The notes: generated by a model from the letters alone, not told the origin. A stretch of DNA of 64,000 bases from Candidatus Thiodubiliella sp. (GCA_029237605.1 JAQRGB010000012.1:81087-145086), one strand, 5' to 3'; shown: positions 20,243-31,500, counted from the first letter of the stretch. Made by a program: numbers and translations.

Positions 20243-21020
20243 TTAAATAAATAAAATAGCAATTGAAGTAAAAATTAATGACTTAATTATATTATCTCCA
20301 TTTTTAAGCATCATGTGACTGCCAATATAATTACCACTTATGCTAGCCAAAACCATTGGAATACCAATGATAAATACCATTTTCACTGCAATAAAAAACG
20401 CTATAAATGCACCTATATTTGAGGAAAGATTAAAAATTTTAGAAGTAGCTGATGATTCAATAAGTGGCATATGAATTAAAAAATGTAATGCTAATATTAG
20501 AATACTACCAGCTCCAGAGCAAAAGAAACCATCATAAAAACCAACAATAAAACAAACTATAGGCAAAATTATCATAATATCTTTTTTACTAGGCTGGCAC
20601 GCTTTACATTTTGCATCCTTTTTAGAGATAAAAGAAAACAACAAACCAACTGGTATTAAGAAAAATATTATTTTACCAACTATTTATTCATCAATATCTA
20701 AAATAGCTTTGCCACCAATATAAGTACCTATTAATGCAGTTGGCATACCATATACAACTACTTTACAAATAATTTTAGCATCTTTAAAATAGTTATATAT
20801 TGCCGAAAATGTTCCTAAAGTGCTAACTAATTTTTCTTACCCTAAGTCCAATTGCGGCGGCATTCCAGTGAGTATAAATACTGGCACTAAAATCAATCCC
20901 GCACCACCGGCAACTGCATCTAAAAAACCAGCTATAAAAGAGGCAACTATTAATACTAATATGCCAATTAATACATAATTGGCAAGTAATAAACCTTCAA
21001 TAAATATATAATTTTCCTTA
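20243..21020 (-). pseudogene. TauE/SafE-family anion exporter, decayed
   Basis: Read on the minus strand, one frame gives LLLANYVLIGILVLIVASFI, then AGFLDAVAGGAGLILVP, LDLG, stop, EKLVSTLGTFSAIYNYF and TALIGTYIGGKAILDIDE, then stop, IVGKIIFFLIPVG. It next runs open through FYDGFFCSGAGSILILAL to 20243. Two TauE repeat landmarks with GGAG/GSGAG loops and the usual eight hydrophobic segments are recognisable over about 258 codons. The two in-frame TAA codons (near 20845 and 20685) and the lack of an ATG mark it as dead. The family exports sulfite, sulfoacetate or related anions; the substrate cannot be read from sequence. Confidence 0.72.
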
Positions 21021-21456
21021 ATTTTGTAAAAAAATCGCTAAAATACCTAGGTTTTTATTATAATTTTTTTATTAAAAACTAATATTTATAGTGAATACTA
21101 TTGGTGTAATTATAGCAATCTAATTTATTTGAATGCATTCAACGCTATGCCTAGTCATATTGATTGTAAATACTTCTTGAGTAAAAAATACCTGATAATA
21201 AGGCTGTAAAAGAAAATATTAATAATCATTAATTATATTAAAAAAGATTTTATTTCATAAAACCATATAAGCTATTTTGCTGAAGACAGTTGATATTTTT
21301 ATATTATCCAATATAGTTTAAAAACAATATAACTTTACTTTAGACGCAAGAACTGAAAAAAATAAAGTAATATCATTATGTAACAGCATATTTTTTATTA
21401 TTAAAATACATATTAATTGAAAAATATAACCATTCAATTCAAGTAAAATAAATTTT
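21021..21456 (+). other. AT-rich spacer before ffs
   Basis: About 435 bases. No gene, tRNA or clear repeat seen. The ffs promoter should lie in its last 60 bases, but I cannot mark convincing hexamers. Confidence 0.4.
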
Positions 21457-21563
21457 GGTAGTGTTAGTGTGCACTTACAATAAATGTTTATAAACCCCGC
21501 CAGGTCCGGAAGGAAGCAACGGTAATAATCTTTTTATGTGTTGGATGTTATTCTAGCACTACC
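21457..21563 (+). ncRNA. ffs: Signal recognition particle 4.5S RNA
   Basis: The conserved apical loop CAGGTCCGGAAGGAAGCAAC (21501-21520) is the Ffh-binding domain of SRP RNA. The ends GGTAGTGTTAG (21457-21467) and CTAGCACTACC (21553-21563) pair over eleven positions with one G-U, giving a 107-base hairpin of the enterobacterial 4.5S type. It lies directly upstream of dnaX, a frequent position in gammaproteobacteria. Confidence 0.95.
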
Positions 21564-21584
21564 ACTTTTAATTTGGAACCTAAC

Positions 21585-23204
21585 ATGAGCGAACCTTATC
21601 AAGTTTTAGCACGTAAATATCGCCCCCATACCTTTGGTGAAATGGTTGGTCAGGCGCACACTGTTAAAACTTTAATTAACGCACTTGATAGAAATAATTT
21701 GCATAACGGCTTTTTATTTACTGGCACACGTGGTGTTGGTAAAACTACAATTGCCAGAATTTTTGCTAAATCTATAAACTGTGAAAGCGGTGTTAGCTCC
21801 AAGCCTTGTGGCAAATGTGCTACCTGCATCGAGATTGACAAAGGACAGTCTGTTGATTTAATCGAACTTGACGCAGCATCACACACAGGTGTTGATAATA
21901 TGCGTAGTATTTTAGAAAATGCGCAATATATGCCAACTAAAAATCGTTATAAGATTTATCTAATCGACGAAGTGCATATGCTCTCAAAAAGCAGTTTTAA
22001 TGCATTGCTTAAAACCCTTGAAGAGCCGCCTGAACACATTAAATTCCTATTGGCGACAACCGACCCACAAAAAGTACCTATTACCGTGCTTTCTCGTTGC
22101 TTGCAATTCATATTACATAAGCTCACTATTGATGAAATTTTAGGTCAATTAAAATTCATTATGGATTCTGAAGGTTTGAAATATGAGGAATTAGCCCTTA
22201 ACCAAATTGCTGATTTTGGCAATGGCTCTATGCGCGATGCTCTTAGTTTACTTGACCAATCTATCTCTTATGGTAATGGATCAGTAATGACGAAAGATAT
22301 TAAAGCCATGCTTGGCTTAGTGCATCACGAAGATATTATTACTTTGGCAAAACACTTATTTAACCAAGATGGTGAGGCGTGTATTAATTTTATTAGAGAA
22401 TTATCACATAAAGGTGAAAATATAACACATACGCTTAAAGATTTAAGCTCTTTATTTCATCAAATATCAATCGCACAAATTATTAATAATACAGAATCTT
22501 CTAATGACATTAAAGCACTATCTGCCCAAATATCAAATCAAGATTTACAACTATTTTATCACATAGCAATTAATGGCAATAAGGAGTTGTCGCTAGCACC
22601 AAGCGAACAAATCGGATTCGAGATGACATTATTACGCATGCTTTCATTTAATTCAAACTCATCTAAAATAAAAACACTGCCGGAAAAAAAAACATCTAAA
22701 TTAGAGCTAACACCAAAAACTAAACCTAAAATTAAACCCAATGCTATACCAAGTCGGATCGTAGCCATGTCGTTCTGAAAATTTTAACTCAACACAAACA
22801 GCTCCCTATTCAATACTAAATATCAACTCTCAAAAGGAGTGGGAAAAGATAATTAAAATACTTAAATTTAACACATCAGCACGTATGTTACTTAAAAATA
22901 CCTTGTTTGAAAATACCAACCAACAAACTCTAACACTGAGCTTAGATGAGCAGTTTTCTCCTTTACTAACAGATAATATTCAATGCACTATTCAAGAAAT
23001 ATTGCAAACAAATTTTGGTGATATTACTTTAAATATCAACACAAGCAAACTCAAAGCCAAAACATTAGCACAAAAAGAAATACAGGCTAAAAATAAGAAA
23101 ATAGATATATTGCAAAAGACTTTTTAGCTGATAAAGGGGTACAAAAATTACAACAAGTTTTTAATGTAGTTATTGACGCTAAGAACATTAAAGAAATACC
23201 ATAA
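21585..23204 (+). CDS. dnaX: DNA polymerase III tau/gamma subunit, broken by adapter and a one-base deletion
   Basis: Clamp-loader ATPase of the replisome. ATG at 21585 is preferred over the TTG four codons upstream because MSEPYQVLARKYRPHTFGEM matches the family start. Visible are Walker A GTRGVGKTT, a four-Cys zinc module (CESGVSSKPCGKCATC), Walker B with LIDEVHMLS and sensor STD-type LLATTDPQKVP. The adapter at 22751-22777 breaks the linker. Beyond it a frame shift resumes tau domain V as WEKIIKILKFNTSARMLLKN. A four-A run at 23114-23117 appears one base short; adding one A continues DFLADKGVQKLQQVFNVVID to a stop at 23202-23204. No convincing programmed slippage site was identified. Confidence 0.92.
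22751..22777 (+). other. MGI/BGI library adapter (type B, 27 bases)
   Basis: Type B adapter in the linker region of dnaX; it changes the reading frame and produces a premature TGA. Confidence 0.97.
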
Positions 23205-23329
23205 TATAATTAGTTTAATTCGACAACGAAAAAACTATATGTGAAATAAAATTCTATAAGTGTATTAATTTATATATAAAAAAAATACAAAATATATAGG
23301 CATCTGTCTAAGTTAAATGGAGGTAGAAA

Positions 23330-23653
23330 ATGTTTAAAGGTGGCATGGCTAGCATGATGAAAAAAGCCCAGCAAATGCAAGACAATATGCAACAAGCAAA
23401 AGAAGAAATAAAGCAACTAACAGCTGTGGGTAATGCTGGTGGTGGTGCAGTAAAAATTAGCATAAATGGTGAACATCAGGCAACAGATATTCAAATTGAT
23501 GCAAGTATAATGAATGATAAAGACATGTTAGAAGATTTAATCTTAAGTGCTATCAATAATGCTAATCAGAAAATTTCTGATGCATCTGCTGCAAAAATAA
23601 AAACTGCCACAGGTGGCATAAATTTACCAAATGGAATGAGCTTGCCGTTTTAA
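23330..23653 (+). CDS. ybaB: YbaB/EbfC nucleoid-associated protein
   Basis: Small DNA-binding dimer of 107 residues. It starts MFKGGMASMMKKAQQMQDNM, the typical N-terminal helix, and ends GGINLPNGMSLPF, the typical C-terminal tail. A strong ribosome binding site (TGGAGGT) precedes the ATG. It lies between dnaX and recR as in E. coli. Confidence 0.94.
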   Translation: MFKGGMASMMKKAQQMQDNMQQAKEEIKQLTAVGNAGGGAVKISINGEHQATDIQIDASIMNDKDMLEDLILSAINNANQKISDASAAKIKTATGGINLPNGMSLPF

Positions 23654-23659
23654 TTAATT

Positions 23660-24258
23660 ATGATTGAAACACTTAATAAAGCATTTTGTACATTACCTGG
23701 AGTTGGTAAAAAAACTGCACAACGCTTTGTTTATCACTTATTAGAGCTCACAGAACGACATGGCTACGATCCGACTTTATTAAACTCGCTAAAGCCATAG
23801 TAGATGCAATGGAATGTGTTCAACATTGTTCATCATGTCGCACTCTTAGTGAAAAAGATATTTGCAACATTTGTGCTAATGATAATCGTGCAGATACGCA
23901 ACTTTGCATTGTTGAAACACCAAGTGATATCCATGCTATTGAGCAAAGTAGTATCTATAAAGGCAAGTATTTTGTGCTCAGTGGTTACTTATCGCCAATT
24001 GATGGTATTGGTGCTGTGGAGTTAGGCTTAGATGTGTTGAAAGATAAATTACATAAACAAGATATTAAAGAGGTCATTCTCGCTACCAATGCCACCATTG
24101 AAGGTGAAGTAACTGCACACTATATTAATAATATGGCAAAACAATTTGATATTCGCATTACTCGGATTGCACATGGGCTTCCAATTGGTGGGGAGCTTGA
24201 GTATGCCGATATTAACACCATAGCGCATGCTCTATCAGGACGTAAAGATTACTATTAA
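23660..24258 (+). CDS. recR: Recombination protein RecR, interrupted by adapter
   Basis: RecFOR-pathway protein that helps load RecA on gapped DNA. ATG at 23660 gives MIETLNKAFCTLPGVGKKTA and QRFVYHLLE, the helix-hairpin-helix start. After the adapter (23746-23777) the frame resumes as FIKLAKAIVDAMECVQHCSS. It continues through the four-Cys zinc finger (CSSC followed by CNIC), the Toprim domain (CIVETPSDIHAIEQ, then YFVLSGYLSPIDGIG) and the C-terminal GGELEYADINTIAHALSGRK. The adapter both replaces native bases and shifts the frame. Confidence 0.94.
23746..23777 (-). other. MGI/BGI library adapter (type B, 32 bases)
   Basis: Reverse complement of type B within the 5' third of recR; it translates in frame as [10 protein letters not shown]. 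Confidence 0.97.
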
Positions 24259-24263
24259 AATAA

Positions 24264-24875
24264 ATGTCAAATACACTTAATCACTGGGATAATATTTACC
24301 AAACTAAAGACAATGTTAAGTTAAGTTGGCATCAAACTCAGGCGAGTATTTCGTTGAATTGGATACTGCATTACACCAATAAAGAAGATGCTATTATTGA
24401 TATAGGTACAGGAGTTTCAGTGTTAGGCGATAATCTAATTGATAAAGGTTACAAACATTTATCACTATTAGAAATATCGCCTAACGCCATTCAAACAGTT
24501 AAAAATCGCCTAAAACATAGCCTTGAATATGTGACTTTCTACAATGAAAATATCCTAGATTTTCAATCTAATACTAAGTTTGATCTATGGCACGATAGAG
24601 CGGTTTTTCATTTTTTAACTTATGAAAAAGAGCAACAAGCTTATATCCATAAACTCAAACAACATCTTAAATTAGGTGGGTATTTTTTACTTGCCACTTT
24701 TGCGCTTACGGGGCCGAAACAATGCTCCGAACTTGATGTTACTCGATATAACAGCGATAAAATCATTCAGTTGCTAGGTGTAAGTTTTAAATTAATCAAA
24801 ACCACCAGTGAAACTCATTCACTCCCAAATGGCAATACACAAGACTTTAACTACTTTTTATTACAAAAGTGTTAA
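24264..24875 (+). CDS. Class I SAM-dependent methyltransferase, substrate unknown
   Basis: A 203-residue Rossmann-fold methyltransferase. The SAM loop is AIIDIGTGVSVLGDNLIDKG (about residues 44-63) and the second motif LSLLEISPNAIQ places the acidic residue that binds the ribose. KFDLWHDRAVFHFL and LGGYFLLATFALTGPKQCS are the post-motif strands. It resembles thiopurine-methyltransferase-like proteins, but no substrate can be assigned. It starts five bases after recR and converges on the GIY-YIG gene with a 15-base overlap of the ends. Confidence 0.75.
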   Translation: MSNTLNHWDNIYQTKDNVKLSWHQTQASISLNWILHYTNKEDAIIDIGTGVSVLGDNLIDKGYKHLSLLEISPNAIQTVKNRLKHSLEYVTFYNENILDFQSNTKFDLWHDRAVFHFLTYEKEQQAYIHKLKQHLKLGGYFLLATFALTGPKQCSELDVTRYNSDKIIQLLGVSFKLIKTTSETHSLPNGNTQDFNYFLLQKC

Positions 24876-25121
24876 TTTTTCATCACGTCTCATTGCCTTA
24901 ATTTCACACTCGCGTTTTAGTGCCTTGCTTCTGTTTCTTGCTTGCTCTTGATACACCAACACACAAGGTCCGTTCGCTCGTGTATATTTTGCACCACCTG
25001 CAATTTCACCATTGTGTTGACGCAAGCGTTTATCAATATCATTGGTCACGCCACAATACAGTGAATTGTTAGCGCATTTTAGTAAATACACAATCCATAT
25101 TTTTTTTCTTAGTGTTTTCAT
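24861..25121 (-). CDS. GIY-YIG domain nuclease-like protein (UPF0213/YhbQ type)
   Basis: Small single-domain GIY-YIG protein. IVYLLKCANNSLYCGVTNDI contains the YLL and YCG forms of the signature, followed by DKRLRQHN with the conserved Arg, and ARGPCVLVY-type AKYTRANGPCVLVYQEQ. I prefer the internal ATG at 25121 (MKTLRKKIWIVYLLKC), giving 86 residues, because the eleven codons before it are hydrophobic and lack family resemblance; the longer frame starts at 25154. Function in bacteria is not firmly known. Confidence 0.8.
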   Translation of the reverse strand: MKTLRKKIWIVYLLKCANNSLYCGVTNDIDKRLRQHNGEIAGGAKYTRANGPCVLVYQEQARNRSKALKRECEIKAMRRDEKLTLL

Positions 25122-25178
25122 AAAAATATAGTATAATGACAAAGTTTTATCCATCTTTATAAAGTTGAAGCTAAGTTA

Positions 25179-28047
25179 ATGGAAAAAACCTACAATCCTA
25201 AACAAATCGAATCCAAATATCGTTCGCTTTGGGAATATAAAAATCTATTCTCTTCTGATTTGAATTCTACTAGTAAAAATGCTTATTGTATTATGTTGCC
25301 TCCACCAAATGTTACAGGTAGTTTGCATATGGGGCACGCATTTCAACATACCATTATGGATGTATTGACACGTTATCATCGTGGTAAGGGCTATCAAACA
25401 CTTTGGCAACCAGGTACCGATCATGCAGGTATCGCTACACAAATGGTGGTTGAGCGTCAACTATCTGACCAAAATATTACGCGTCATGACATAGGGCGTG
25501 ATAGATTCATTGATAAGATTTGGGATTGGAAAGAACAATCTGGTGGTACAATTACCACACAGATGCGTCGTTTAGGAGCTTCAGTTGACTGGAAAAGAGA
25601 ACGCTTTACTATGGATGAAGAACTCTCAAATGCAGTACATAAAGTCTTCATTCAACTGTATAACGAAGGATTGATTTATCGTGGAAAGCGCTTGGTAAAC
25701 TGGGATCCTATCCTACATACTGCTGTTTCTGATCTCGAAGTTATTAATACCGAAGAACAAGGGTCTCTTTGGCATATGCGCTACCATATTAGTGATAGCA
25801 ATGAAGTTATGATAGTTGCTACCACACGCCCTGAAACCATGTTGGGTGATAGTGCAGTCGCCATACATCCAGATGATAAGCGCTACACACATCTTATCGG
25901 AAAAACTATTGACTTACCACTAACTAACAGAAAAATCCCAATCATTGCTGATGATTATGTCGATATGGAATTTGGCACTGGTTGCGTTAAGATTACCCCT
26001 GCACATGATTTTAACGATTATGAAATAGAAGTCGGATCGTAGCCATGTCGTTCTGTGAGCCAAGGTATTATTAGCATTTTTACAAAAGATGCCAAAGTAA
26101 AATCAGAACAATGTGATGACACATTTACTGATATTAATCTTGAAAAATCAAATGTGATTTGGAAAGATAAAGATATTATTAAAGTAATTCCAAAAAAATA
26201 CCGTGGACTAGACCGATTTAAAGCACGTAAACAAATAATTAAGGATTTAGATGAACTAGGTTTTCTTGAAAAAACTAGACCCAACTCCTTGGCTCACAGA
26301 ACGACATGGCTACGATCCGACTTCACGAGGCGATAGAACTAACGCAGTGATTGAGCCATATATGACAGATCAATGGTTTGTTAAGGTTTCGCCATTGGCA
26401 AAGCCTGCAATTAATGCGGTAAAAAATGGTGATATTCGTTTTGTACCTGAAAATTGGAATAAAACTTATTACAACTGGATGGAAAATATTGAGGACTGGT
26501 GCATCTCTCGTCAGATTTGGTGGGGACATCGTATCCCTGCATGGTATGATAAAAATGGCAATATCTTTGTCGCAGACTCATTAGAAGAAGCGCAACAACA
26601 GGCAGGCGAAGGTGTGGCGTTAATACAAGATAATGATGTGCTTGATACTTGGTTCTCTTCAGCATTGTGGCCATTTTCAACATTAGGCTGGCCAGAAAAA
26701 ACTCCTGAACTATCACGTTTTTACCCAACTAATGTATTAGTAACTGGCTTTGACATTATCTTTTTTTGGGTTGCACGAATGATTATGTTCGGACTAAAAT
26801 TTACAGGTAATGTGCCATTTAAAGATATTTATATAACTGGCTTAACTAGAGATGGCCAAGGGCAGAAAATGTCTAAATCCAAGGGTAATGTTCTAGACCC
26901 AATTGATTTAATTGATGGCATTAGCCTTAAAGATTTATTAAAAAAAAGAACACAGGGTATGATGCAGCCAGAAATGGCGGAAAAAATAAAAAAGCAAACT
27001 AAAAAGGAATTTTTAAATGGTATTCCTGCTTTTGGCACAGATGCACTACGTTTTACTTTCGTAGCACTAGCCTCTTTTGGCCGTGATATTAAATTTGATT
27101 TAAAGCGTGTTGAAGGTTATCGCAACTTCTGTAATAAATTATGGAACGCCTCTCGCTTTGTACTTATGAAACTTGAAGGAAATACCATTGACACAAATGC
27201 AATATTATCAATAGCTGATAAGTGGATTTTATCGCGTTTACAGGACACCAAGTCTAAGGTTGAAAAACATTTAGGTGACTATCGTTTAGACTTAATGAGT
27301 CACGAATTATACGAATTTGTTTGGGGTGATTATTGTGACTGGTATTTGGAATTCTCCAAGTCTTTATTAGCAGATAAAACTACTAAGGCTGGCACACAAG
27401 CTACACTCATTAAAGTTTTGAACGAAATCATAACCTTGCTCCACCCTATTATTCCATTTATTACTGAGGAAATTTTTAAACAGTGTGGTGATATTCTTGC
27501 TAGAAACAATGGCAGCCTTATGTGCAAACCTTATCCAAAAGTTGACACAAATCTTATCTCAAAGAAAGCAGAAATAGAAGTTAAATGGTTGCAAAATTTT
27601 ATTCTTGGTGTCCGTCAAATACGCGCACAGATGAATATTTCACCGAACAAGGTATTGAATTGCTTTGTACAGAATTTTAATACGACAGATGAAGCCTATC
27701 TCAACAACAATGCTAGTATTTTGAGTGCTTTGTCAAAAATGAAAACTATTGATAAACTCTCTATTGACAATGAAGCGCCTGAATCAGCAACAGCATTAGT
27801 TGGTAAAATGAAAATTCTTATTCCTTTAGCAGGATTGGTTGATAAAAAACAGGAAATTGTGCGTCTAAATAAAGAAATTGAAAAGTTAAATAAGAAAAAA
27901 ATACACTTTGAAAGTAAATTAAATAATGATAAATTTATCAGTAGCGCGCCTGAGATGATTGTACATACCGAAAGAGAAAGATTGGCTTCAACTCAAAACG
28001 CTATTATTGATTTATCTACGCAACTGGAAAAAATGAACAAATTATGA
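25179..28047 (+). CDS. valS: Valyl-tRNA synthetase, interrupted by two adapters
   Basis: Class I synthetase charging tRNA-Val with an editing domain. HIGH-type motif [16 protein letters not shown] lies near residue 44, and the editing region has [17 protein letters not shown] and [15 protein letters not shown]. The adapter at 26029-26065 then replaces a few residues before [12 protein letters not shown] second adapter at 26282-26323 replaces the segment before [17 protein letters not shown]. The remainder is continuous with [11 protein letters not shown], the KMSKS motif in [16 protein letters not shown], and a C-terminal coiled-coil arm ([20 protein letters not shown]). Reconstructed length near 950 residues agrees with the family. 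The stop overlaps the next gene's ATG. Confidence 0.94.
26029..26065 (+). other. MGI/BGI library adapter (type B, 37 bases)
   Basis: Type B adapter replacing a short conserved stretch of the valS editing domain; it introduces a stop shortly after. Confidence 0.98.
26282..26323 (-). other. MGI/BGI library adapter (type B, full 42 bases)
   Basis: Reverse complement of type B in valS, 216 bases after the previous copy; it changes the reading frame between TR and RGDRTNAV. Confidence 0.98.
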
Positions 28048-28695
28048 AACACCTCTCATTTATAATATTTTTTATTGCTAAATTCAATAATTAATGCTAA
28101 GTCCTATGTCTATGTTACTGACATGGTGCCCATTCCAATGCGCTCTGAAAATATAATTAAAAATAACCCAAGTAACCTTATTAAAATGTTAAATTCTAAC
28201 ACTAAATTAGAAATTTTAGCCACCAAAGATGGGTGGACTAAAGTTAAATTTAAAGACACCGTTGGCTGGATTGTTTCGCGTTATTTAACTTCAAATATAC
28301 CCACAAAAATACAATTAGAAAATCTTCAACGTAATGATAATTTACTCAAACTATCACTTTCTAAGCAAAATAAAGAAAATACTATACTTAAAAAACAGAC
28401 ATCTAATTTAAAAATAAAAAACACCCAACTTTCTATTCAAGTTGGTAAATTAAAATCTGAAGAAAAATACATTAGACAGATTTGTAAAGATGCACTTATG
28501 CTAGAACACAATAATAAAAATCTTAAAATAAATATATTGCAGCTAGAAACAGAATTACAATTATTACAAAACAATAACATTATCGAACAAGAAACTATCT
28601 ATAGAAACTGGTTTATTATTGGTGCACTGGTATTATTTTTTGGAATTATGATAGGTTTTATTTTTCAAAAACTTACAAATAACAAGAGGACTTAA
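28044..28695 (+). CDS. SH3b-domain membrane protein (YgiM/TIGR04211 type), one-base frameshift
   Basis: Envelope protein with a bacterial SH3 domain ([16 protein letters not shown], then [19 protein letters not shown]), a coiled coil of about 90 residues and a C-terminal membrane helix ([19 protein letters not shown]). The ATG at 28044, overlapping the valS stop, begins [10 protein letters not shown] but shifts out of frame at six T (28068-28073). One more T gives a complete signal peptide [19 protein letters not shown] joined to the SH3 domain. Without it, only an unlikely TTG start at 28075 would remain. Function is unknown beyond probable envelope location. Confidence 0.8.
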
Positions 28696-28696
28696 A

Positions 28697-30157
28697 ATGA
28701 ACTTACTAAAAACTGCACTTACTTTTGATGATGTGTTACTTGTACCTGCACATTCAAAAACAATGCCAAAAGAAGTCAGCCTAAAAACACAGTTAACTAA
28801 AAATATTACACTCAATGCTCCTATTTTATCAGCGGCAATGGACACGGTGACTAAAGCCAACTTAGCTATCGCTATGGCGCAAGAAGGTGGCATTGGTATT
28901 ATTCACAAGAATATGTCTATTGAAGAACAAGCAACAGAAGTATGCAAGGTTAAACGATTTGAATCTGGCATTATCAGAGACCCAATCACTATTAACGCCA
29001 ATGCAACCATTAAAGATGTACTTGATAAACAAAAACAATATAAAATTTCTGCACTACCTGTAATGAATGATAATACAATTATTGGTATGGTAACAGGTCG
29101 TGATGTTCGCTTTGAAACAAATCTCAATAATTTTGTCGAAAATGTAATGACACCACAGAATAAACTTATCATCGTCAAAGAAGACACAAGTATGAGTGAA
29201 GTACGTGCACTATTACATAAACACCGTATTGAACGTGTAGTTATCACTGGTGATGACTTTAGTCTACAAGGCATGATTACCGTTCGTGATATTCAAAAAT
29301 CAAATGCCTTTCCTAATGCTTGTAAAGATGAAAAAGAACAATTACGTGTTGGCGGCGCCGTTGGTGTAGGTAGAGGCACAACTAAACGCATTGATGCATT
29401 AGTTAAATCTGGTGTTGATATAATTGTGATTGATACCGCACATGGGCATTCCCAAGATGTACTTGACCGTGTTAAAAAAACCAAAAAAGAATACCCTAAT
29501 TTAGATATTATTGCCGGCAACATTGCCACAGGCTCTGCGGCACTAGATTTAGTTAAGGCAGGTGCAGATTGCGTAAAAGTCGGCATTGGCCCTGGCAGTA
29601 TTTGTACCACGCGTATTGTTACTGGTGTCGGTGTGCCACAAATTACCGCTATATCAGATGTAGCGAAAGCTTTGCAAGGTACTGGTATTCCATTGATTGC
29701 TGATGGTGGTATTCGCTACTCAGGTGATATTGCCAAAGCCTTTGCTGCAGGAGCTTATTGTGTAATGCTTGGTTCGATATTGGCTGGCACAGAAGAATCC
29801 CCTGGTGAAGTAGAACTCTACAAAGGTCGTACTTATAAATCTTATCGTGGCATGGGGTCAATCGGTGCGATGAATCAAGCACATGGATCATCTGATAGGT
29901 ACTTCCAGGCAGATTCCAAAGCAAATAAATTAGTCCCAGAAGGTATTGAAGGTCGTATACCGTTCAAAGGATCTATCCGTACAATTATTCATCAAATGAT
30001 AGGTGGAGTTAGGTCGTCAATGGGTTACATAGGTTGCGCAACACTGGACAAGATGCGTAGCGATTCAACTTTCGTGCAAGTAACTTCAGCAGGAATGATT
30101 GAATCACATGTACATGACGTTAATATCACTAAAGAAGCACCAAATTATCACCAATAG
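28697..30157 (+). CDS. guaB: Inosine-5'-monophosphate dehydrogenase
   Basis: Oxidises IMP to XMP, the committed step to GMP, 486 residues. The N-terminal [13 protein letters not shown], two CBS domains (about residues 93-205), the catalytic loop GPGSICTTR with Cys303, and the flap region [11 protein letters not shown] are all present. It starts one base after the upstream stop, in a GAGGAC-led context. The next purine gene, guaA, lies 30 kb away, so the two are not an operon here. Confidence 0.96.
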   Translation: MNLLKTALTFDDVLLVPAHSKTMPKEVSLKTQLTKNITLNAPILSAAMDTVTKANLAIAMAQEGGIGIIHKNMSIEEQATEVCKVKRFESGIIRDPITINANATIKDVLDKQKQYKISALPVMNDNTIIGMVTGRDVRFETNLNNFVENVMTPQNKLIIVKEDTSMSEVRALLHKHRIERVVITGDDFSLQGMITVRDIQKSNAFPNACKDEKEQLRVGGAVGVGRGTTKRIDALVKSGVDIIVIDTAHGHSQDVLDRVKKTKKEYPNLDIIAGNIATGSAALDLVKAGADCVKVGIGPGSICTTRIVTGVGVPQITAISDVAKALQGTGIPLIADGGIRYSGDIAKAFAAGAYCVMLGSILAGTEESPGEVELYKGRTYKSYRGMGSIGAMNQAHGSSDRYFQADSKANKLVPEGIEGRIPFKGSIRTIIHQMIGGVRSSMGYIGCATLDKMRSDSTFVQVTSAGMIESHVHDVNITKEAPNYHQ

Positions 30158-30207
30158 TGAATTCACATCGTAAGTATAAAGTACTCTTTAATTAGTCAAA
30201 AAGTATA

Positions 30208-30945
30208 TTAATTACAAACTGGGCAATTCTTATCTTTGCTAATTTTTACTGTTCTAAAATTAAGATTTAAGGCGTCAATAACCATCAACTTTCCTACGAG
30301 TTGTTCGCCTAAATTTAGAATTACTTTAATAGCTTGTAATGCTTGCATAGTGCCAAGCATTCCTGCAACAGGTGCAAGAATGCCGTTATCAATGCAATTC
30401 TCATCACTATGCTCAGTACTCGAATATAGACACTGATAGCACGGTTGGTTTTCTTCATAGCCTTTAAACACCGATATCTGTCCTTCAAAACGAATAACAG
30501 CAGCTGACACCAAAGGTATATGTTGTGCAACACAAGTTTCATTAATTTTAAAACGCGTGTTAAAGTTATCCGTACCATCAAGTATGACATCGCACTTCTT
30601 TGCCCATTCTCCTATATTATCTTCACTTAAATTTGTTAATGTAGTGATTTTAATATTAGGATTAATCGCCAACATTTTGACTTTAGCAGATTCTACTTTA
30701 TCCCTGCCGATATCCTCTGTGCAATGAATTACCTGTCGTTGTAAGTTAGATAATTCTACTTGGTCAAAATCTGCAATAATCAAATGCCCAATACCGGCAG
30801 CTGATAGATACATTGCAGATGGCGACCCTAATCCACCTATTCCAATTAATAATACAGTTGAGTTTAATAAAATTTCTTGCCCGTCTTCTCCAACTTCTGA
30901 CAAGATAATTTGGCGGGAATATCTGAGTAAATTTTGATTATTCAT
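30208..30945 (-). CDS. moeB: ThiF/MoeB-family adenylyltransferase
   Basis: E1-like enzyme that adenylates the C-terminus of a small sulfur carrier (MoaD or ThiS), 245 residues. The ATP loop is LIGIGGLGSPSAMYLSAAG (about residues 33-51), followed by FDQVELSNLQRQ and DGTDNFNTRF. A zinc site is formed by CYQCLY and the C-terminal CPVC. The chain lacks the C-terminal rhodanese domain found in longer homologs. MoeB and ThiF cannot be told apart from sequence here; the thiO gene elsewhere in the window makes a thiamine role possible. Confidence 0.82.
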   Translation of the reverse strand: MNNQNLLRYSRQIILSEVGEDGQEILLNSTVLLIGIGGLGSPSAMYLSAAGIGHLIIADFDQVELSNLQRQVIHCTEDIGRDKVESAKVKMLAINPNIKITTLTNLSEDNIGEWAKKCDVILDGTDNFNTRFKINETCVAQHIPLVSAAVIRFEGQISVFKGYEENQPCYQCLYSSTEHSDENCIDNGILAPVAGMLGTMQALQAIKVILNLGEQLVGKLMVIDALNLNFRTVKISKDKNCPVCN

Positions 30946-31073
30946 AAGTTGAGACCTTTGCCTAATTCATATTTTTTTGTCTTAACTCTAATTTTTGTAT
31001 TTTTCCATAGAAACTTAAAAAAATCTTGTTCACTTCACCTTTTCTTGTTTTATTTTGAGCCTTTTATTTCTCA

Positions 31074-31351
31074 TTATAAATAATAACCATTCGAATCTCG
31101 CCTATGTTTGAATATGTTCATTCCATTTTTAAGATTAGATAAGTCAAAGATTTTTAGCCAACCACTCCCCTTATCAAACAGTTATTTTACCAGTGACATC
31201 CTTATTCTGCACCTGTTCTTTGATAGACTCGTGTTTGTTTATTTTAGAAGACTCCATGACAATTCTACATTGACTAAGAATGTTTTCTTCCAGTTTTATA
31301 GGTTCTGTGATAACAGATTGCGCGCAGAGGATATCTACATTAAAGTGCTAT
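31074..31351 (-). pseudogene. Unrecognised decayed gene fragment
   Basis: One minus-strand frame reads NVDILCAQSVITEPIKLEEN and on to NKDVTGKITV before a TGA. A second frame takes over as DKGSGWLKIFDLSNLKNGMN and ends HRRDSNGYYL at 31074. The composition looks like protein and the two frames abut, so I read a frameshifted gene end. I do not recognise the family. Together with the fragment at 31501 it accounts for the otherwise empty 830-base stretch between moeB and the AlkD gene. Confidence 0.4.
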
Positions 31352-31366
31352 CATTTTGTAGCACTT
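31343..31366 (-). terminator. Perfect 8-bp hairpin, possible terminator
   Basis: AAGTGCTA and TAGCACTT flank an eight-base loop. On the minus strand it is followed by only TTTAATG, a weak U tract, so termination is uncertain. It lies downstream of the glycerophosphodiesterase remnant. Confidence 0.35.
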
Positions 31367-31500
31367 AAAATACTAATCTAGCCTTGAATATTTAATTCGT
31401 TCTTTACTCATTCTTTTATTCCTATTTTTGTTAATTTAGTTTAACTTGTTAAAAATAAGAAATTTGAAATTGTTGTTTATAATTATTAGGTTTTTATATC

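Noticed and set aside
22751-23204. Programmed frameshift in dnaX producing gamma and tau forms.
   Set aside because: The first frame change coincides with an adapter and the second needs a missing base in a short A run; no classic slippery heptamer with a stem was seen at either place.
31090-31115. TTCGAATC near 31090 as the T loop of a tRNA.
   Set aside because: The flanking bases do not form a T stem or an acceptor stem, and no anticodon arm is found upstream.
31108-31368. Plus-strand open frame of 86 codons.
   Set aside because: It lies opposite a minus-strand remnant with better protein-like composition, has no ribosome site and no family resemblance.
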